This document shows, piece after piece, positions 36,915-45,479 of a stretch of DNA of 64,000 nt. The notes below the pieces were generated by a model, which saw nothing but the letters and a program-made list of their open reading frames with translations, did no database searches and was not told where the DNA came from. The translations under genes and the position numbers were made by a program. The stretch is taken from assembly GCF_004367585.1 (NCBI RefSeq), contig NZ_CP038015.1:773501-837500 (forward strand). Reading direction: 5' to 3'. The stretch's first letter is position 1. Each line of letters starts with the position of its first letter. Source of the DNA: Paenisporosarcina antarctica. GTDB lineage: Bacteria; Bacillota; Bacilli; Bacillales_A; Planococcaceae.

Positions 36915-36952
36915 TTATAATCATTATAACATAGTGAATTTACATAAATCAA
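36915..36952 (-). promoter_or_regulatory. zosA promoter with perfect PerR box
   Basis: On the minus strand TTGATT (36947-36952) and TATAAT (36923-36928) are spaced by 18 bp. The -10 lies inside TTATAATGATTATAA (36915-36929), an exact match to the known PerR box TTATAATNATTATAA. PerR bound here would block RNA polymerase; peroxide would release it. Confidence 0.85.
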
Positions 36953-36961
36953 TTCAATAAA

Positions 36962-38503
36962 TTATTTATATACACGTTCACTGTATAGAGCTAATTTTTC
37001 GAGAGAAGATTTATCTACATCTGCATGCAAACTATTCCCGTGTGAATCCATTGTGACTACTGCTGTAAAGTCTTCTACGCGCAAATGCCACATTGCTTCA
37101 GGAAGGCCAAATTGCATTAAGTCAACGCCTTCAACACCCGTAATACAGTTAGCATAGTATTGAGCAGCTCCACCAATTGCATTTAAGTATACGCCACCGT
37201 GTTCACTAAGCGCAGCTAGCGTTTTCGGACCCATACCCCCCTTACCCATAACTGCACGAATACCAAATTTTTTCATGATGTCTCCTTGGTAAGGCTCTTC
37301 TCGAATGGAAGTGGTCGGGCCTGCCGCTTTAATTTGCCAATTACCTTCTTTGTCTTTTAATACGACAGGGCCACAGTGATAAATGATTTGACCATTTAAG
37401 TCTAGTGGTGCATCGTGATCAGATAAGTATTTGTGAATTGCATCACGCCCCGTGTACATCATCCCACTAATTTTTACTACATCGCCAACTTTTAGTTTAC
37501 GAATTGCTTCCTCACTAACAGGCGCACGAAGTTCGACAAAATTAGTAGCTATTTCTTCAGTTGGGTCAACTTTATCTTCGTCCTTAAACTCAACTTTTTC
37601 GCCTTCTTGGAATTGCCATTCGTTAATTTGACCAGTTGTAGGATTAATGTTGATCGCTAATCGACGATATGCCCAACAGTTGTATGCAACAGACACAAAG
37701 AAACTAGCAGGTATTCGGTGCATGACACCAATCTTACAACCTAGTAAAGTAGCTTCTCCGCCAAATCCCATTGTGCCTATTCCCAATGTATTCGCTTTTT
37801 CGACAGTATATTCTTCAAGTTCAGCAAGTTGTGAATTTGAATTAACATCATCAACGGAACGGAATAATTGTTCTTTCGCTAAATCATATCCTGAAGCGCG
37901 ATCGCCGCCGATTCCTACACCAATGAATCCAGCTGAACAGCCTTGACCTTGTGCTTGATAGACTGAGTGAAGAATACATTTTCTAATGCCATCTAGGTCA
38001 CGACCAGCACGACCGATACCTTCGAGTTCAGTAGGGAGACTGTATTGAATATTTTTGTTTTCACAACCCCCACCTTTTAGAATAAGCTTCATCTCTATGT
38101 AATCATTTTCCCATTGTTCAAACTTTACAACAGGAACACCTTCGCCTAAGTTGTCTCCACTATTTTCGCCTGTTAGTGAATCCACTGCGTTTGGACGAAG
38201 TTTGGCATTTTTTGTAGCAGATACAATCGCACGTTTGATTGCAGCTTTAATTTCTAATTGGTTAACTCCAATTGGTGTTTTAATTTTAAAAGTGGGCATA
38301 CCGGTATCTTGACAGATAGGTGATACCTTATCATCAGCCATTTGAATATTATTTGTGATGGTGTCTAAACTCATCGAAGCACGAGTTCCAGCATTTTCGG
38401 CAGCTTTTGCTTTACTTACTGCACGACGCACATCTTTTGGTAAGTTCGTAGATGTTTCTGTAATTAATTCATATATGCTTTTTTCCAATGTTTCCAAATA
38501 CAT
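36962..38503 (-). CDS. fumA: Class I (iron-sulfur) fumarate hydratase
   Basis: A 513-residue FumA-type enzyme converting fumarate and malate in the citric acid cycle. It has the N-terminal Fe-S domain with cluster-type Cys in ICQDTGMP, GGCENKN and LLGCKIG, and the C-terminal domain with GDVVKISGMMYTGRDAIHKYL and MGKGGMG. It carries an oxygen-sensitive 4Fe-4S cluster. B. subtilis uses the unrelated class II FumC, so this is a difference from that model. AAAGGGG lies ten bases before the ATG. Monocistronic by position; zosA follows behind its own promoter. Confidence 0.92.
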   Translation of the reverse strand: MYLETLEKSIYELITETSTNLPKDVRRAVSKAKAAENAGTRASMSLDTITNNIQMADDKVSPICQDTGMPTFKIKTPIGVNQLEIKAAIKRAIVSATKNAKLRPNAVDSLTGENSGDNLGEGVPVVKFEQWENDYIEMKLILKGGGCENKNIQYSLPTELEGIGRAGRDLDGIRKCILHSVYQAQGQGCSAGFIGVGIGGDRASGYDLAKEQLFRSVDDVNSNSQLAELEEYTVEKANTLGIGTMGFGGEATLLGCKIGVMHRIPASFFVSVAYNCWAYRRLAININPTTGQINEWQFQEGEKVEFKDEDKVDPTEEIATNFVELRAPVSEEAIRKLKVGDVVKISGMMYTGRDAIHKYLSDHDAPLDLNGQIIYHCGPVVLKDKEGNWQIKAAGPTTSIREEPYQGDIMKKFGIRAVMGKGGMGPKTLAALSEHGGVYLNAIGGAAQYYANCITGVEGVDLMQFGLPEAMWHLRVEDFTAVVTMDSHGNSLHADVDKSSLEKLALYSERVYK

Positions 38504-38595
38504 GTACGTAAAACCCCTTTCTTATATTGCTTAGTTATGTTTCTACTTATCATTATACTCTTTTGAATTTAAAAAATGGAATGGATTTCAAAGAA

Positions 38596-38625
38596 AAGAG
38601 AGTGCCAATTGGCACTCTCTTATTG
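38596..38625 (-). terminator. Terminator after the SE1561-family gene
   Basis: AAGAGAGTGCC and GGCACTCTCTT pair over AATT; on the minus strand the stem is followed by TTCTTT. Confidence 0.7.
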
Positions 38626-38626
38626 T

Positions 38627-38812
38627 TCATTCAGATAATTTTTTAAATTGTTCCATCTTCAGTTCTAAATCATCCATCATAGCAATCATCCGATCAATAT
38701 CTTCAAGTTCAGTCGTTTCTGGTTCAATTGAATCTAATACTTCTAAGAAAATGTGAAGACGTTCTTTTAAGTATGTTACTTGTTGTTCTTTATTTGAAAT
38801 AGCATTGCCCAT
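38627..38812 (-). CDS. Small SE1561-family helical protein
   Basis: A 61-residue acidic coiled-coil-like protein (MGNAISNKEQQVTYLKERL, then EVLDSIEPETTELEDIDRM) recognised as the SE1561 family of small Firmicutes proteins, function unknown. The ATG at 38812 is eight bases after GAGAGG. A terminator follows. Confidence 0.75.
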   Translation of the reverse strand: MGNAISNKEQQVTYLKERLHIFLEVLDSIEPETTELEDIDRMIAMMDDLELKMEQFKKLSE

Positions 38813-38915
38813 GTGAAACACCTCTCTTTACACTTATATCGTAGCAAATCTGCCATTAATTTTCAACCGTGAGTAGGACTAAAGAAATAATTTAATATTA
38901 AATTTATTTAGAATG

Positions 38916-38944
38916 TTTACAAAATTCTAATTACATGTTAAAGT
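38916..38944 (+). promoter_or_regulatory. Candidate promoter of a tiny-ORF transcript
   Basis: TTTACA (38916-38921) and TAAAGT (38939-38944) with 17 bp between. Transcription would run into the two tiny ORFs at 38977 and 39028. Confidence 0.45.
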
Positions 38945-38976
38945 AAACTTACTTCAACAAGAGAGGGGAGGCCGTA

Positions 38977-39132
38977 GTGAATAGTCGAAACCAATCAATT
39001 ATTTAGTTAGAAGGAGGGGGTTCGAACATTTCACCGGCACGTAAATTTAGCCGTGAATTCGATTTATGGAAACTCAATTGGATATTAGTAACATTTAAAA
39101 GGCTCAGCCAATCATCTGTTCGCAGATCATAG
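38977..39132 (+). other. Two tiny ORFs with strong ribosome binding sites
   Basis: GTG at 38977, preceded by GAGAGGGGAGG, opens a nine-codon frame (VNSRNQSII, stop at 39006). Twenty-one bases on, AAGGAGGGGG stands seven bases before an ATT at 39028 that opens a 34-codon frame beginning SPARKFSREFDLWKLNWILV after the start, stop at 39132. No ATG is available for the second. This may be a decayed gene, a peptide transcript or a small RNA. I do not recognise it. Confidence 0.35.
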
Positions 39133-39143
39133 ACTGAGCCTTT
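39097..39143. terminator. Bidirectional terminator
   Basis: AAAGGCTCAG pairs with CTGAGCCTTT around a smaller hairpin ATCTG-TTCG-CAGAT. It ends the OsmC-family gene on - and the tiny-ORF unit on +. Confidence 0.75.
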
Positions 39144-39151
39144 GACATTGT

Positions 39152-39535
39152 CTAAATAAGTTCAAATGTTTCGATAACTACCATAGATTGATCAACAGAG
39201 CGCACCATTGAACAATTTTTTTTTGTTAGCATCATTGCTTTTTGTAGTTTAGTAGTATCGAGATTAGTACCTTTAAGCTTAAAATGAATATGTACTTTTT
39301 CGAGTCGACTTGCTTCCTCAGGATTTCGTATCACTTCTAATACATTAATCTCCATTTCCTCAATTGGCATACGCATTTTCTCACAAACTTTTCGAAGTAC
39401 ACCTCCACTACAACCGACTAGAGACGAAACTAATAGTTGATAAGGTCTATATCCTTTCGTTTCGTCACCAGAAATCGTTAGCGTTCCGAATTCCAAAGCT
39501 GTTTCAAAACCATTTTCAGTCATTATATATTTCAA
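39152..39535 (-). CDS. OsmC-family protein
   Basis: A 127-residue protein of the OsmC/Ohr fold, whose members reduce organic hydroperoxides through two cysteines. One conserved Cys lies in LLVSSLVGCSGGVLRKVCEKM and another in TKKNCSMVRSV. It is of the YhfA-like general type, not clearly Ohr. The TTG at 39535 is seven bases after AAAGGAGGG. The downstream terminator is shared with a tiny-ORF unit. A detoxifying role is inferred from the family. Confidence 0.82.
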   Translation of the reverse strand: MKYIMTENGFETALEFGTLTISGDETKGYRPYQLLVSSLVGCSGGVLRKVCEKMRMPIEEMEINVLEVIRNPEEASRLEKVHIHFKLKGTNLDTTKLQKAMMLTKKNCSMVRSVDQSMVVIETFELI

Positions 39536-39618
39536 CTTGAATCCCTCCTTTATGGTAGAATTGTACCGAAACTTTGTTGAAATGAACATGATTTCAACTT
39601 GTATATAGGAGGACCACC

Positions 39619-40797
39619 ATGAATCAATTTACAGCCTTAGAGAAAAGAAGATTTTGGATTTTAGTTGCAATCGTTTCCATCTCGGGTTTTTCGCAGGGAA
39701 TGTTGTTACCACTTATTTCTGTTATTTTCGAACAAGATGGACTTTCTTCATCTTTAAACGGTTTGAATGCAACCGGGTTATACATAGGTACGCTTCTCAT
39801 ATCGCCCTTTATGGAACAGCCTCTCCGAAGGTATGGTTATAAACCCATCATCATTTTCGGAGGCTTGTTAGTTTTTGTTTCATTGTTATTATTTCCATTA
39901 TGGAAAAGCGTTGTTTTTTGGTTTATTTTACGGTTATTTATCGGAATAGGAGACCATGCACTTCATTTTTCAACACAAACATGGATTACAAGTTTTTCCC
40001 CACACGAACGCCTAGGACGTAATATTGCTTTGTACGGACTATCTTTTGGCATTGGATTTGCAGCTGGACCGTTATTTTTGCCGCTCGTATCTATTTATGA
40101 AGGGTTACCCTTTATTGTATCCGGTATTTTATGTCTAGCTGCATGGTCACTTGTGTTTTTTATTGATAATGATTTCCCAGGGCATATGCATGATACATCG
40201 ACGATGCGAGGGACGTGGGCACGTTTTGGTGCAACCATTGGATTTGCGTGGGTAGCATTTATTCCACCGTTTAGTTACGGTTTTTTGGAGTCTAGTTTAC
40301 ATGCCATTTTCCCAGTCTATGCACTTCGAAATGATTTTGATTTGTCGATGGTATCTATTGTATTAGCGGCATTTTCAACGGGTGGGATACTATCGCAGTT
40401 ACCTTTGGGTGCTTTAAGTGATCGAATTGGAAGAAGAAAAGTGGTACTGTTTGCGCTGTTTGGTGGTGCTTTTTCGTTTAGTATCGCAGCACTTCTTGAA
40501 AATAATTTTTTGACACTTGTTTTTGCATTTCTTTTAGCGGGTTTGTTTGTGGGTTCAACGTTCTCTCTTGGTATATCGTATATGACTGATTTGACCCCAA
40601 AAGCATTATTACCAACAGGAAATTTGTTATGTGGGATTTTCTTTAGTATTGGCAGTTTAACTGGACCATTTATGGGCGGAGTCTTTTTACAATTTTTTGA
40701 GGGCTTTAGCTTTTTGTGGCTTGTGTCGTTATTTTTGTTGACGTTGAGTTTATTGAGTTTGATAAAGCCCAAAAAACAGCAAGTACAATCGACGTGA
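39619..40797 (+). CDS. yfkF: Major facilitator transporter, YfkF-like
   Basis: A 392-residue MFS protein with twelve hydrophobic segments. The cytosolic loop GALSDRIGRRKVV between helices 8 and 9 matches the MFS motif A (GxLaDrxGrr). The amino half carries GIGDHALHFSTQTWITSFSP. Size and neighbourhood suit YfkF of B. subtilis, whose substrate is unknown. TAGGAGGACCACC precedes the ATG. A 14-bp terminator overlaps its stop codon. Confidence 0.8.
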   Translation: MNQFTALEKRRFWILVAIVSISGFSQGMLLPLISVIFEQDGLSSSLNGLNATGLYIGTLLISPFMEQPLRRYGYKPIIIFGGLLVFVSLLLFPLWKSVVFWFILRLFIGIGDHALHFSTQTWITSFSPHERLGRNIALYGLSFGIGFAAGPLFLPLVSIYEGLPFIVSGILCLAAWSLVFFIDNDFPGHMHDTSTMRGTWARFGATIGFAWVAFIPPFSYGFLESSLHAIFPVYALRNDFDLSMVSIVLAAFSTGGILSQLPLGALSDRIGRRKVVLFALFGGAFSFSIAALLENNFLTLVFAFLLAGLFVGSTFSLGISYMTDLTPKALLPTGNLLCGIFFSIGSLTGPFMGGVFLQFFEGFSFLWLVSLFLLTLSLLSLIKPKKQQVQST

Positions 40798-40823
40798 CAA
40801 TCGAGGGTACTTGCTGTTTTATT
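40773..40823 (+). terminator. Terminator overlapping the yfkF stop codon
   Basis: AAAACAGCAAGTAC (40773-40786) pairs perfectly with GTACTTGCTGTTTT (40807-40820), followed by ATTT. Confidence 0.8.
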
Positions 40824-40986
40824 TAAGCGTTTATGGAAAGCTAATCGCTTTATATAAGATATAAGGAAGTATAATTTTTTTCAAGATACACGTTTGAGAT
40901 TGGAGTAGCTTTGTTTAGCTCGACGATTTTCTCTGTTTGTACTTTGTCCTCGACCCTTTCACTTCATTGACAATTCAAAATATCAT

Positions 40987-41018
40987 AAAAAGAAAAAGCA
41001 TGCTCAAATGAACATGCT
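40987..41018 (-). terminator. Terminator of the 23S rRNA methyltransferase gene
   Basis: On the minus strand AGCATGTTCA pairs with TGAGCATGCT (one T-G pair) over TT, followed by TTTTCTTTTT. Confidence 0.8.
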
Positions 41019-41038
41019 CAGGGAATTCGTGACTGTAT

Positions 41039-42418
41039 TTAAAGTGTTTTTCGTACCAAAAGAGTGACACTTTCAATTTGTGCAGTTTGAGGGAACATAT
41101 CAACTGGTTGAATATATTGAATGTCGTACACTTTGCGCAATTGACTTAAATCTTTTGCTAATGTCGATGGATTACATGATGTGTAGACAAAGCGTTTTGG
41201 TCGTACATTTAATATTGTTTTTAACAAACTATCTGCTAAACCAGTTCGTGGCGGATCTACTGTTAATACATCTGGCACAAAACCTTCACGGCTCCATGTT
41301 GCAAGCCATTCTTCAGCAGTTCCTGTTTCGTAAGTAGTGTGTGTAAAACCGTGATTTTCTGCATTCTTCTTAGCATCAAAAATACTATCCCCAACGATAT
41401 CCATACCGCGAATTTCCTTCGCGTCCTTAGCTAACCAAAGACCAATCGTACCCACACCACAATAAGCATCGACAACTGTTTCTTGTCCAGTTAATGCAGC
41501 AGCAGACTTGATTTCGTTATATAATCGAACAGTTTGAGTAGGATTTAGTTGGAAAAAGGCACGAGCTGATAAATCAAAAGAAAATTCCCCTAATTCTTCG
41601 TGCAACGTTTTTTTGCCATGAAGCACAATTGTACGCTCTCCGAAGATTAAAGAAGTTTGCTTCGAATTAACATTTTGAACAATCGATACAACAGCTGGAT
41701 CAATGGCAATTAGTTTATCAATGAGTTGCTGACGTTTCGGCATTTCGGCAAGTGTAGTGACGAGTACAAGCTGGATTTCCCCAGTTTGGATACCAGTTCG
41801 GACAACGATTGTTTTCACTAAACCATTATTCGTTTCTTCATCATAAATCGGGATTTTTAGCTTTTCAAGAATGCGTTTCACGGCATTCGTAATGCGTGTT
41901 GTGTTCGGGTGTTGTACGATACACTCATCTATATTTAATAATTGGTGTGTGCCTTCTGCAAATAAACCGGCATGTACTTTGTCGGCAACCTTGCGAACTT
42001 GGAACTGGCTTTTATTGCGATACTGCCATGGGTTGTCCATGCCTATTGTTGGACGAACATCGATGTTTGTTGCAATGTCTTTTAAATAGCGTTCAAGTGA
42101 TTGCACAATCATATCACGCTTTTCAACTAACTGTTGTTCATAGGTCATATGCTGTAATTGGCAGCCTCCACATTCTTCATAAACAGGACAAGGTGCCTCT
42201 TGTCGATGAGGGGAAGCTTTACGAATTTGAAGAATTTTTGCTTCAGAGAAATTAGATTTAACGACTTCGACTTGAGCGGTTACTTCTTCTCCTGGAAGTG
42301 CACCTTTAACAAAGACGACATTGCGCTTGAAAAACCCAATGCCTTCTCCGTTAATACCAAGTCTCTTGATTGTAAGTGGAAATTTTTGGCCTACTTCAAT
42401 AATTGTTTGTTGTGACAA
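41039..42418 (-). CDS. rlmCD: 23S rRNA (uracil-5)-methyltransferase, RlmCD/TrmA family
   Basis: An N-terminal TRAM domain (about 1-60) is followed by an iron-sulfur site with Cys in CPVYEECGGCQL and a C-terminal SAM domain. DAYCGVGTIGLWLA is motif I, VDPPRTGL is motif IV and YTSCNPSTLA contains the catalytic Cys. It methylates U747 and/or U1939 of 23S rRNA; in B. subtilis one enzyme does both. Proximity to pdaA matches yfjO of B. subtilis. The TTG at 42418 gives the usual length (459) and has AAAGGA upstream with wide spacing; the frame is open to 42505 inside pdaA. Confidence 0.9.
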   Translation of the reverse strand: MSQQTIIEVGQKFPLTIKRLGINGEGIGFFKRNVVFVKGALPGEEVTAQVEVVKSNFSEAKILQIRKASPHRQEAPCPVYEECGGCQLQHMTYEQQLVEKRDMIVQSLERYLKDIATNIDVRPTIGMDNPWQYRNKSQFQVRKVADKVHAGLFAEGTHQLLNIDECIVQHPNTTRITNAVKRILEKLKIPIYDEETNNGLVKTIVVRTGIQTGEIQLVLVTTLAEMPKRQQLIDKLIAIDPAVVSIVQNVNSKQTSLIFGERTIVLHGKKTLHEELGEFSFDLSARAFFQLNPTQTVRLYNEIKSAAALTGQETVVDAYCGVGTIGLWLAKDAKEIRGMDIVGDSIFDAKKNAENHGFTHTTYETGTAEEWLATWSREGFVPDVLTVDPPRTGLADSLLKTILNVRPKRFVYTSCNPSTLAKDLSQLRKVYDIQYIQPVDMFPQTAQIESVTLLVRKTL

Positions 42419-42470
42419 AGTGTATACACGTCCTTTACTACTGGTGACTATAGTATATAGGACAGACGAG

Positions 42471-43274
42471 TTAATGGAAAGACAACGGAATATCACTTGT
42501 TCCATTAACTAATGAGTCTAGAGATGAAAAAGTATATCCTTTCGCTTTAGCATCTCGGATAAAATCAGGTAAAGCAGCTGCATTATCAGGTGAAACTGTG
42601 TGCATCAAAATGATAGCACCTGGATGGATTTGATTCATTAAATGATTGTAAGCATATGCTTTTCCTTGTGGTCGATCTGCGTACCAATCTACAAACGCTA
42701 CCGACCAAAACATATGACGATACCCGAGTTCATTGCCATAGGCAAGTAAATTCTCACTGAAAACTCCTTCGGGGGGACGTACAAAACGAGTTTTCGTTAA
42801 ATCTGTTTTTTCAGCCAATAGCTGATCAAATTTTTGCCACTCTTCTTTCATACGAGCTTCTGACAAATTGGCCATATTCGGATGCCCGTATGAATGATTA
42901 CCGATTTCATGACCTTCTTTAATCATGCGATTTACTAAATCCGTCGCACTTTCAACATAATGACCTGTGAGAAAAAAAGTACCAGGTACTTTCTCTTTTT
43001 TCAATGTATCCAATATGGGGGAGGTATGTCCATTTTCATAGCCATTATCAAAAGTGAGGTATAAGATTTTTTCATCCGGAGAACCTTTGTAAAAAGCACC
43101 GTATTTTTTTAATAGTTCGTCAAATGTCCCGCCAGCTTGAGCTTGTTTTTCTTGAGCCCCTTTTTTAAACCCCCAATGCAGTGACTCTGCGCCTACTTGG
43201 AATGGGTTTAGTAAAATGCCTAAGGTTAATATCGTACATGAAGCAACAATTCCTAAAGTATGTTTTATCCACAT
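42471..43274 (-). CDS. pdaA: Spore cortex de-N-acetylase PdaA
   Basis: A polysaccharide deacetylase (NodB fold) that acts on N-acetylmuramic acid and is needed to form muramic delta-lactam in the spore cortex. It has a signal peptide (about 1-28), LTFDNGYENG with the metal-binding Asp, GNHSYGHPN with the His pair, RPPEGVFSE, VDWYADRPQGKAYAY and LMHTVSPDNA, the last blocks specific for PdaA. In B. subtilis it is made in the forespore. The ribosome binding site lies in the 3' arm of a strong hairpin (43276-43311), which suggests it is translated only from a transcript that starts inside or after the hairpin. Confidence 0.92.
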   Translation of the reverse strand: MWIKHTLGIVASCTILTLGILLNPFQVGAESLHWGFKKGAQEKQAQAGGTFDELLKKYGAFYKGSPDEKILYLTFDNGYENGHTSPILDTLKKEKVPGTFFLTGHYVESATDLVNRMIKEGHEIGNHSYGHPNMANLSEARMKEEWQKFDQLLAEKTDLTKTRFVRPPEGVFSENLLAYGNELGYRHMFWSVAFVDWYADRPQGKAYAYNHLMNQIHPGAIILMHTVSPDNAAALPDFIRDAKAKGYTFSSLDSLVNGTSDIPLSFH

Positions 43275-43275
43275 A

Positions 43276-43311
43276 AAAACGCAACCTTTCTTTTATGATA
43301 GGTTGCGTTTT
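43276..43311 (-). terminator. yfhF terminator that also hides the pdaA ribosome binding site
   Basis: On the minus strand AAAACGCAACCT pairs perfectly with AGGTTGCGTTTT, 12 bp, and the T-run reaches the ATG of pdaA at 43274. The AAAGG used by pdaA lies at the base of the loop and in the second arm. Confidence 0.8.
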
Positions 43312-43321
43312 CTTAAACATC

Positions 43322-44221
43322 TTATGCATAAATATTTTTGAGTGCATCTCGTAAATCTGGATAAGTGAACTTAAATCCATGTAGTAATAACTTCTCAGGT
43401 AACACACGCTGTCCTTTTAAAACTAATTGACTCTTTTCTCCAAGTACAAGTTTTAGAGCAAAAGCGGGAACGGGCATCCAATGAGGGCGATGTAAAACTT
43501 CACCTAAGATTTTACCGAAATCATGCATTTGTTTGGAGTCGGGGGCAGTTACGTTAAAAGGACCATTAAAATCGTCATGTTCAATTGCGTACAGAATGGA
43601 CTTGGCAACGTCTGATACATGAACCCAGGATACCCATTGATTTCCTGAACCTACTTTTCCACCAACTCCCATTTTGTATGGCAAAGCCATTTGAGGAAGA
43701 GCGCCTTGTACTTTGCCAAGAATGATTCCAAAGCGTCCACACGCAACTCTAGTTCCGAATTGTTCAGCCTCTAAGGCTTTTTTTTCCCAATCCTCAACAG
43801 TTTTCGCAAGAAAATCTTCCCCCCGCGAAGAAGAGTGTTCTGTATAAGTTGCTTGTTCCGAAGTTGGATAAATACCAATTGCACTTGCATTTATTAGAAC
43901 AGATGGTTTCTTTGTTACTGCTCCAATTATGCGAAGTACTTCATCTGTTGCTTTCATACGACTGTCATAAATTTTTTGTTTTTGTTCTTCAGTCCAGCGT
44001 CCCTCATTTATTGAAGAACCAGCTAAATTAATCCATGCATCTATATTTTCAAGTTGTTCTTCAGGTTTGGCATCATCTCCAAGCCATTTAACCATATGTA
44101 CTATATCATTCGATGGTTTATCAGAACGAGACAATATATATACTTCATGTCCTTTATCTGCTAATTGCTTTGTGATCTCTTGTCCGACAAATCCACTTCC
44201 GCCCGTAATCGCAACCTTCAT
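43322..44221 (-). CDS. yfhF: NAD-dependent epimerase-like protein YfhF (TIGR01777 family)
   Basis: An atypical short-chain epimerase with the nucleotide-binding ITGGSGFVGQEITKQL at the N-terminus. The blocks INLAGSSINEGRWT, SAIGIYP and GGKVGSGNQWVSWVHVSDV are diagnostic for the TIGR01777 family (YfhF, SulA-like). The substrate is unknown. It lies divergent from recX, as yfhF and yfhG do in B. subtilis. GAGGAGGAATAAAA precedes the ATG. Confidence 0.88.
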   Translation of the reverse strand: MKVAITGGSGFVGQEITKQLADKGHEVYILSRSDKPSNDIVHMVKWLGDDAKPEEQLENIDAWINLAGSSINEGRWTEEQKQKIYDSRMKATDEVLRIIGAVTKKPSVLINASAIGIYPTSEQATYTEHSSSRGEDFLAKTVEDWEKKALEAEQFGTRVACGRFGIILGKVQGALPQMALPYKMGVGGKVGSGNQWVSWVHVSDVAKSILYAIEHDDFNGPFNVTAPDSKQMHDFGKILGEVLHRPHWMPVPAFALKLVLGEKSQLVLKGQRVLPEKLLLHGFKFTYPDLRDALKNIYA

Positions 44222-44343
44222 TTTTATTCCTCCTCAAATTCACTTGTTAATTGTATAATACCCGTTCTTGATTAAGTGTACTCTAATGAATGTGTCCTTA
44301 ATAATGTGTATACTGTTTATGTAAAGAACATGGGGTGAAATAC

Positions 44344-45156
44344 GTGGCAATTATCACGAAAATAACGCGTCAAAAAAATAATACAGAACGCTATAACATT
44401 TATATAGAGGAAGCATATGCATTTGCAGTGGATGAATCGTTAATCGTAAAATACCAACTAACTAAGAATAAAATTTTAGAAGACTGGGAACGCGATGAAA
44501 TTGTTTTTGATGATGAAATCCGTAAAGCATTTAACAAAGCGCTGCACTTTTTAGCATTTCGAATGCGAAGCGAATATGAAGTGAAGAAGAAACTGCTTGA
44601 TTTAGAATACGGTGAAGCGGTCGTTCTAGAAGCCATTCAAAAATTACATAACTTAGGATTTTTAAATGATGAAGCTTTTTCAAAAGCATTTCTCGAGACG
44701 CAAAAGAAGACGAGTAAAAAGGGACCACGTGTTATTCAACAGGAACTAAAGAAAAAAGGAATCGAAAAATCCCTACAAGAGGAAGTGCTGAAAACGTATA
44801 CTGAAGAAGACCAAACTCAAATTGCACAAGGATTGGCAGAAAAAATTGCAAATCAACAATCTTCTAAAACCCCAAGACAAGTGAAACAAAAAATTCAAGA
44901 TACCCTGTTGCGTAAAGGCTACTCGTATGCCACTATAAGCAAAGTAATTGAGGAAATTGAATTTGAAACAGAGCAAGACGAGTGGGAAGAAATGATTGCC
45001 GATCAAGGAGACAAAATTTGGCGCAAAGTATCTATAAAATACACAGGATATGATCGGAAAAATAGAGTCAAACAAGCCCTGTATCAAAAAGGATTTCCTT
45101 CTGAACAAATTGAAATGTTTATTGAAAAAAAGGAGTTAGAAGAAGATGGAGATTGA
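44344..45156 (+). CDS. recX: RecX, regulator of RecA
   Basis: A 270-residue, charged helical protein that binds RecA filaments and modulates recombination and SOS. The start AIITKITRQKNNTERYNIYI matches RecX of B. subtilis (YfhG). The three-helix repeats include ALHFLAFRMRSEYEVKKKL, FLNDEAFSKAFLE, KKGPRVIQQELKKKGI and the late LLRKGYSYATI. The GTG at 44344 is set by GGGGTGA five bases before. The end overlaps yfhH by 11 nt. Confidence 0.92.
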   Translation: MAIITKITRQKNNTERYNIYIEEAYAFAVDESLIVKYQLTKNKILEDWERDEIVFDDEIRKAFNKALHFLAFRMRSEYEVKKKLLDLEYGEAVVLEAIQKLHNLGFLNDEAFSKAFLETQKKTSKKGPRVIQQELKKKGIEKSLQEEVLKTYTEEDQTQIAQGLAEKIANQQSSKTPRQVKQKIQDTLLRKGYSYATISKVIEEIEFETEQDEWEEMIADQGDKIWRKVSIKYTGYDRKNRVKQALYQKGFPSEQIEMFIEKKELEEDGD

Positions 45157-45478
45157 AAAAAAATATAGTCAAATGAATGAATCAGAGTTACGACAAACGA
45201 TAGCCAATTTGCTTGAAAAAGCTCGGAAAGCTAGCCAACTTGGCTATGTTAATGAATATGCAGTATTAGAGCGAAAAGCCATTATGGCACAAGCTTATTT
45301 AATAGATTCTTCACAGTTTATCCCAGGAGAAATTTACCGTATAGAAGGGGACCCAGGAATCTTTTTTCAAGTTGATTACTTAAAAGGAAAATTTGCATGG
45401 GGCTATCGTATGGGTGGTGAAAAATTTATTGAAGCTTTGCCGATATCCATGTTGAAATCATTGAAGGAGGGTAAATAA
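45146..45478 (+). CDS. yfhH: DUF1811 protein YfhH
   Basis: A 110-residue protein with a helical N-terminal half (SELRQTIANLLEKARKASQL) and a beta-rich C-terminal half (YRIEGDPGIFFQVDYLKGKF). It matches YfhH of B. subtilis in order and sequence. The function is unknown. The start overlaps recX and the next gene begins one base after its stop, so recX-yfhH-yfhJ are one operon. Confidence 0.85.
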   Translation: MEIEKKYSQMNESELRQTIANLLEKARKASQLGYVNEYAVLERKAIMAQAYLIDSSQFIPGEIYRIEGDPGIFFQVDYLKGKFAWGYRMGGEKFIEALPISMLKSLKEGK

Positions 45479-45479
45479 A

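Noticed and set aside
36915..36929. Reading the dyad as a Fur or Zur box
   Set aside because: It matches TTATAATNATTATAA exactly, whereas Fur boxes have G and C at the outer positions (TGATAATNATTATCA).
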